From assembly GCA_015493425.1 (NCBI GenBank), contig WGDG01000006.1, positions 1 through 7,445 of the forward strand: 7,445 bases of DNA, given 5' to 3'. Numbering within the stretch: the first letter of the stretch is position 1; the number at the start of each line of letters is the position of its first letter. Below, one piece after another: positions 6,142 through 7,445 of the stretch. This DNA is from Sulfurovum sp. (GTDB lineage: Bacteria > Campylobacterota > Campylobacteria > Campylobacterales > Sulfurovaceae). Under the pieces are notes generated by a model, which was not told where the DNA came from, made no database searches, and saw only the letters and a list, made by a program, of their open reading frames with translations. Position numbers and translations under genes: made by a program.

Positions 6142-6163
6142 AATATAGTGATATTATAGTCAC
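6142..6163 (-). promoter_or_regulatory. Promoter for the DUF4136-phosphoesterase set, -10 box inside an inverted repeat
   Basis: On the minus strand a perfect TATAAT (complement of 6153-6158) is followed 11 bases on by TATATT (complement of 6142-6147), both in the 138-base gap after acnB. TTAACA lies upstream, but its spacing to either box (9 or 20 bases) is poor, so no clear -35 is present. The TATAAT sits in the centre of GTGA (6148-6151) and TCAC (6160-6163), an inverted repeat with an 8-base centre; a repressor bound there would cover the -10 box. Confidence 0.5.
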
Positions 6164-6220
6164 AGTTTGTTAATCCGAAGTTTGAAAAGAAAAAAGAAAG
6201 GAATTGGAGAAGAATAGTAC

Positions 6221-6239
6221 CACACCCCAAAGAGGTGTG
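6221..6239 (-). terminator. Second hairpin after acnB, possible terminator
   Basis: CACACC (6221-6226) pairs perfectly with GGTGTG (6234-6239) around a 7-base loop, 20-40 bases after the acnB stop. In the transcript the sequence beyond it (6213 down to 6184) is strongly pyrimidine-rich, with a run of six U, but the U-rich part starts some 15-20 bases after the stem. It is therefore not a textbook intrinsic terminator, though it may mark the 3' end of the acnB message. Confidence 0.4.
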
Positions 6240-6248
6240 CAGTCGAAG

Positions 6249-6274
6249 CGCAATGGTTTTATCCGACCATTGCG
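6249..6274 (-). other. Perfect RNA hairpin with the acnB stop codon in its loop
   Basis: CGCAATGGT (6249-6257) and ACCATTGCG (6266-6274) are exact reverse complements, giving a 9-base-pair stem with an 8-base loop. The acnB stop codon (TAA, complement of 6259-6261) lies in that loop, so one arm is the last codons of acnB and the other is 3' untranslated. No U run follows directly. Confidence 0.6.
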
Positions 6275-7445
6275 TCAAGCGCCTCTTTTGAGACTTTGTT
6301 GAAATTGAGATATTTGTAGACACTGTCTCTGTTTTCAGGAGTGATCTTCTTGTTCACGATCTCGAGGTACTCCTCTTTTGTCGGGAGGCGTCCAAGCAGT
6401 GCAGCAACGGCTGCCATTTCTGCAGAACCAAGATAGACCTGTGCTCCTTTACCAAGACGGTTGTCAAAGTTTCTTGTAGATGTGGAGAATACAGTCGCAT
6501 TGTCTGCAACACGTGCCTGGTTACCCATACACAGAGAACATCCCGGAATCTCCGTTCGTGCACCTGCCGCACCAAAGATAGCGAAGTATCCCTCTTCGAT
6601 CAGCTCTTTCTCATCCATTTTGGTTGGCGGTGCGATCCAGGTTCTCGCCTTCACGGCACCTTCACCCTTCAGTACTTCACCCACAGCACGGAAAAGACCG
6701 ATATTGGTCATACATGAACCGACAAATACTTCATCAATGTTCTTCGGTCTCTTCTCATCTGCAAGAATCTCGGAGAGTGTTGCAACATCGTCCGGATCGT
6801 TTGGACATGCCAGAATCGGCTCGGTGATCTCATTGAGGTCGATCTCAATAACCGCCGCATACTGTGCATCTTCATCACGCTCGAGCAATTCAGGATTCTT
6901 GATCCACTCTCTCATCTTGTCGGCACGTCTTTTGAGTGTCGCCTTGTCCTCATATCCTTTTTCGATCAGCTCTTCGATCAGTACAATATTGGACTCGAGG
7001 TATTCAATGATAGGCTCTTTGTCCAGCTTGACCGTACACGCCGCCGCAGAACGCTCTGCAGATGCATCCGAGAGTTCGAACGCCTGCTCACACTTGAGTG
7101 TCTCAAGCCCTTCGATCTCAAGGATACGTCCTGCAAAGATGTTTTTCTTCCCTTTCTTCTCGACTGTCAGCAGTCCCTCTTTGATCGCCTGATACGGAAT
7201 GGCATTGACCAGGTCACGCAGGGTGATACCCGACTGCATTTCACCTTTGAATTTAACCAGAACAGATTCCGGCATGGTCAGAGGCATCATTCCTGTAACT
7301 GCTGCAAAAGCAACCAGTCCGGAACCGGCAGGGAAGCTGATACCGATAGGGAAACGTGTATGGGAATCTCCACCTGTACCGACTGTGTCAGGCAGACACA
7401 TACGGTTGAGCCAGCTGTGGATAACACCGTCACCCGGTCTGAGAA
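6259..7445 (-). CDS. acnB: Aconitate hydratase B, C-terminal part (5' end beyond the window)
   Basis: The reading frame is open to the window edge. The codons before the in-frame ATG at 7401 read LRPGDGVIHSWLNR and continue into MCLPDTVGTGGDSHTRFPIG, so that ATG is internal, not the start. About 394 of the roughly 850 residues usual for AcnB are present. AcnB interconverts citrate and isocitrate via cis-aconitate in the cytoplasm, in the oxidative or reductive TCA cycle. The three [4Fe-4S] cluster ligands are visible: Cys in VGSCMTN (codon 6712-6714) and the two Cys of PGCSLCMGNQ (codons 6538-6540 and 6529-6531). The substrate-binding GGDSHTR and STSTRNF motifs are also present. The sequence follows Escherichia coli AcnB closely throughout and ends slightly shorter (YLNFNKVSKEALDAMVG). 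Known AcnB proteins lose the cluster in low iron and then bind mRNA. The gene ends 136 bases before the DUF4136 gene start on the same strand. Confidence 0.97.
   Translation of the reverse strand, partial: LRPGDGVIHSWLNRMCLPDTVGTGGDSHTRFPIGISFPAGSGLVAFAAVTGMMPLTMPESVLVKFKGEMQSGITLRDLVNAIPYQAIKEGLLTVEKKGKKNIFAGRILEIEGLETLKCEQAFELSDASAERSAAACTVKLDKEPIIEYLESNIVLIEELIEKGYEDKATLKRRADKMREWIKNPELLERDEDAQYAAVIEIDLNEITEPILACPNDPDDVATLSEILADEKRPKNIDEVFVGSCMTNIGLFRAVGEVLKGEGAVKARTWIAPPTKMDEKELIEEGYFAIFGAAGARTEIPGCSLCMGNQARVADNATVFSTSTRNFDNRLGKGAQVYLGSAEMAAVAALLGRLPTKEEYLEIVNKKITPENRDSVYKYLNFNKVSKEALDAMVG

Noticed and set aside
6147..6164. CRP-type site (TGTGA-N6-TCACA)
   Set aside because: The arms are separated by 8 bases rather than 6 and the left arm lacks the leading T, so it does not fit a CRP site.
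6221..6274. Canonical iron-responsive element in the acnB 3' hairpins
   Set aside because: Neither loop has the CAGUGN sequence and neither stem has the usual bulged C, so a canonical element is absent even if AcnB binding remains possible.
7399..7401. ATG 7401 as the acnB start
   Set aside because: The frame stays open upstream and encodes conserved AcnB sequence (RPGDGVIHSWLNR), so the Met is internal.

Overview
The window most resembles the chromosome of a Campylobacterota bacterium (formerly Epsilonproteobacteria), perhaps a Sulfurovum- or Sulfurimonas-like member. The grounds are an AcnB-type aconitase, a CopB-type copper ATPase, the style of the small lipoproteins and AT-rich promoters with good -10 boxes but weak -35 boxes. 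This placement comes from protein style and was not tested by any search. There are seven protein-coding genes, two cut by the window edges, and no tRNA, rRNA, insertion sequence, CRISPR array or prophage signature.

Plus strand, 1-2265: the window opens with the 3' end of a YbgC/FadM-type acyl-CoA thioesterase. A 198-base spacer follows, holding a weak terminator-like hairpin, an 11-base-period direct repeat and a -10 box. Next is a 441-residue outer-membrane protein that looks like two beta-barrels joined in one chain: an N-terminal MipA/OmpV-like barrel and a C-terminal barrel with a PagL/lipid A deacylase-like HxS motif. After it, behind its own extended -10 promoter, is a small secreted DUF1566/Lcl-domain protein. 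It converges on the next gene with only 5 bases between the stop codons.

Minus strand, 7445-2271: reading in transcription order, the 3' part of acnB (aconitase B) ends in two hairpins, one of which has the acnB stop codon in its loop. A promoter follows, then a tightly packed set: a DUF4136 lipoprotein, a calcineurin-like metallophosphoesterase, a 65-residue lipoprotein with a Cys-Gly-Lys-rich tail, and copB, a CPH-type (P1B-3) copper/silver-exporting P-type ATPase. The small lipoprotein and copB are separated by 152 bases holding a hairpin, a run of eight G and a run of eight T.

Functionally the window mixes core metabolism (acnB) with envelope genes. The likeliest joint system is copper handling: CopB would export copper across the inner membrane, and the Cys-rich lipoprotein could bind it in the periplasm. 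The most unusual points are the two-barrel fusion, the GKCG-tailed lipoprotein beside copB, the G8 tract upstream of copB and the hairpin around the acnB stop codon.
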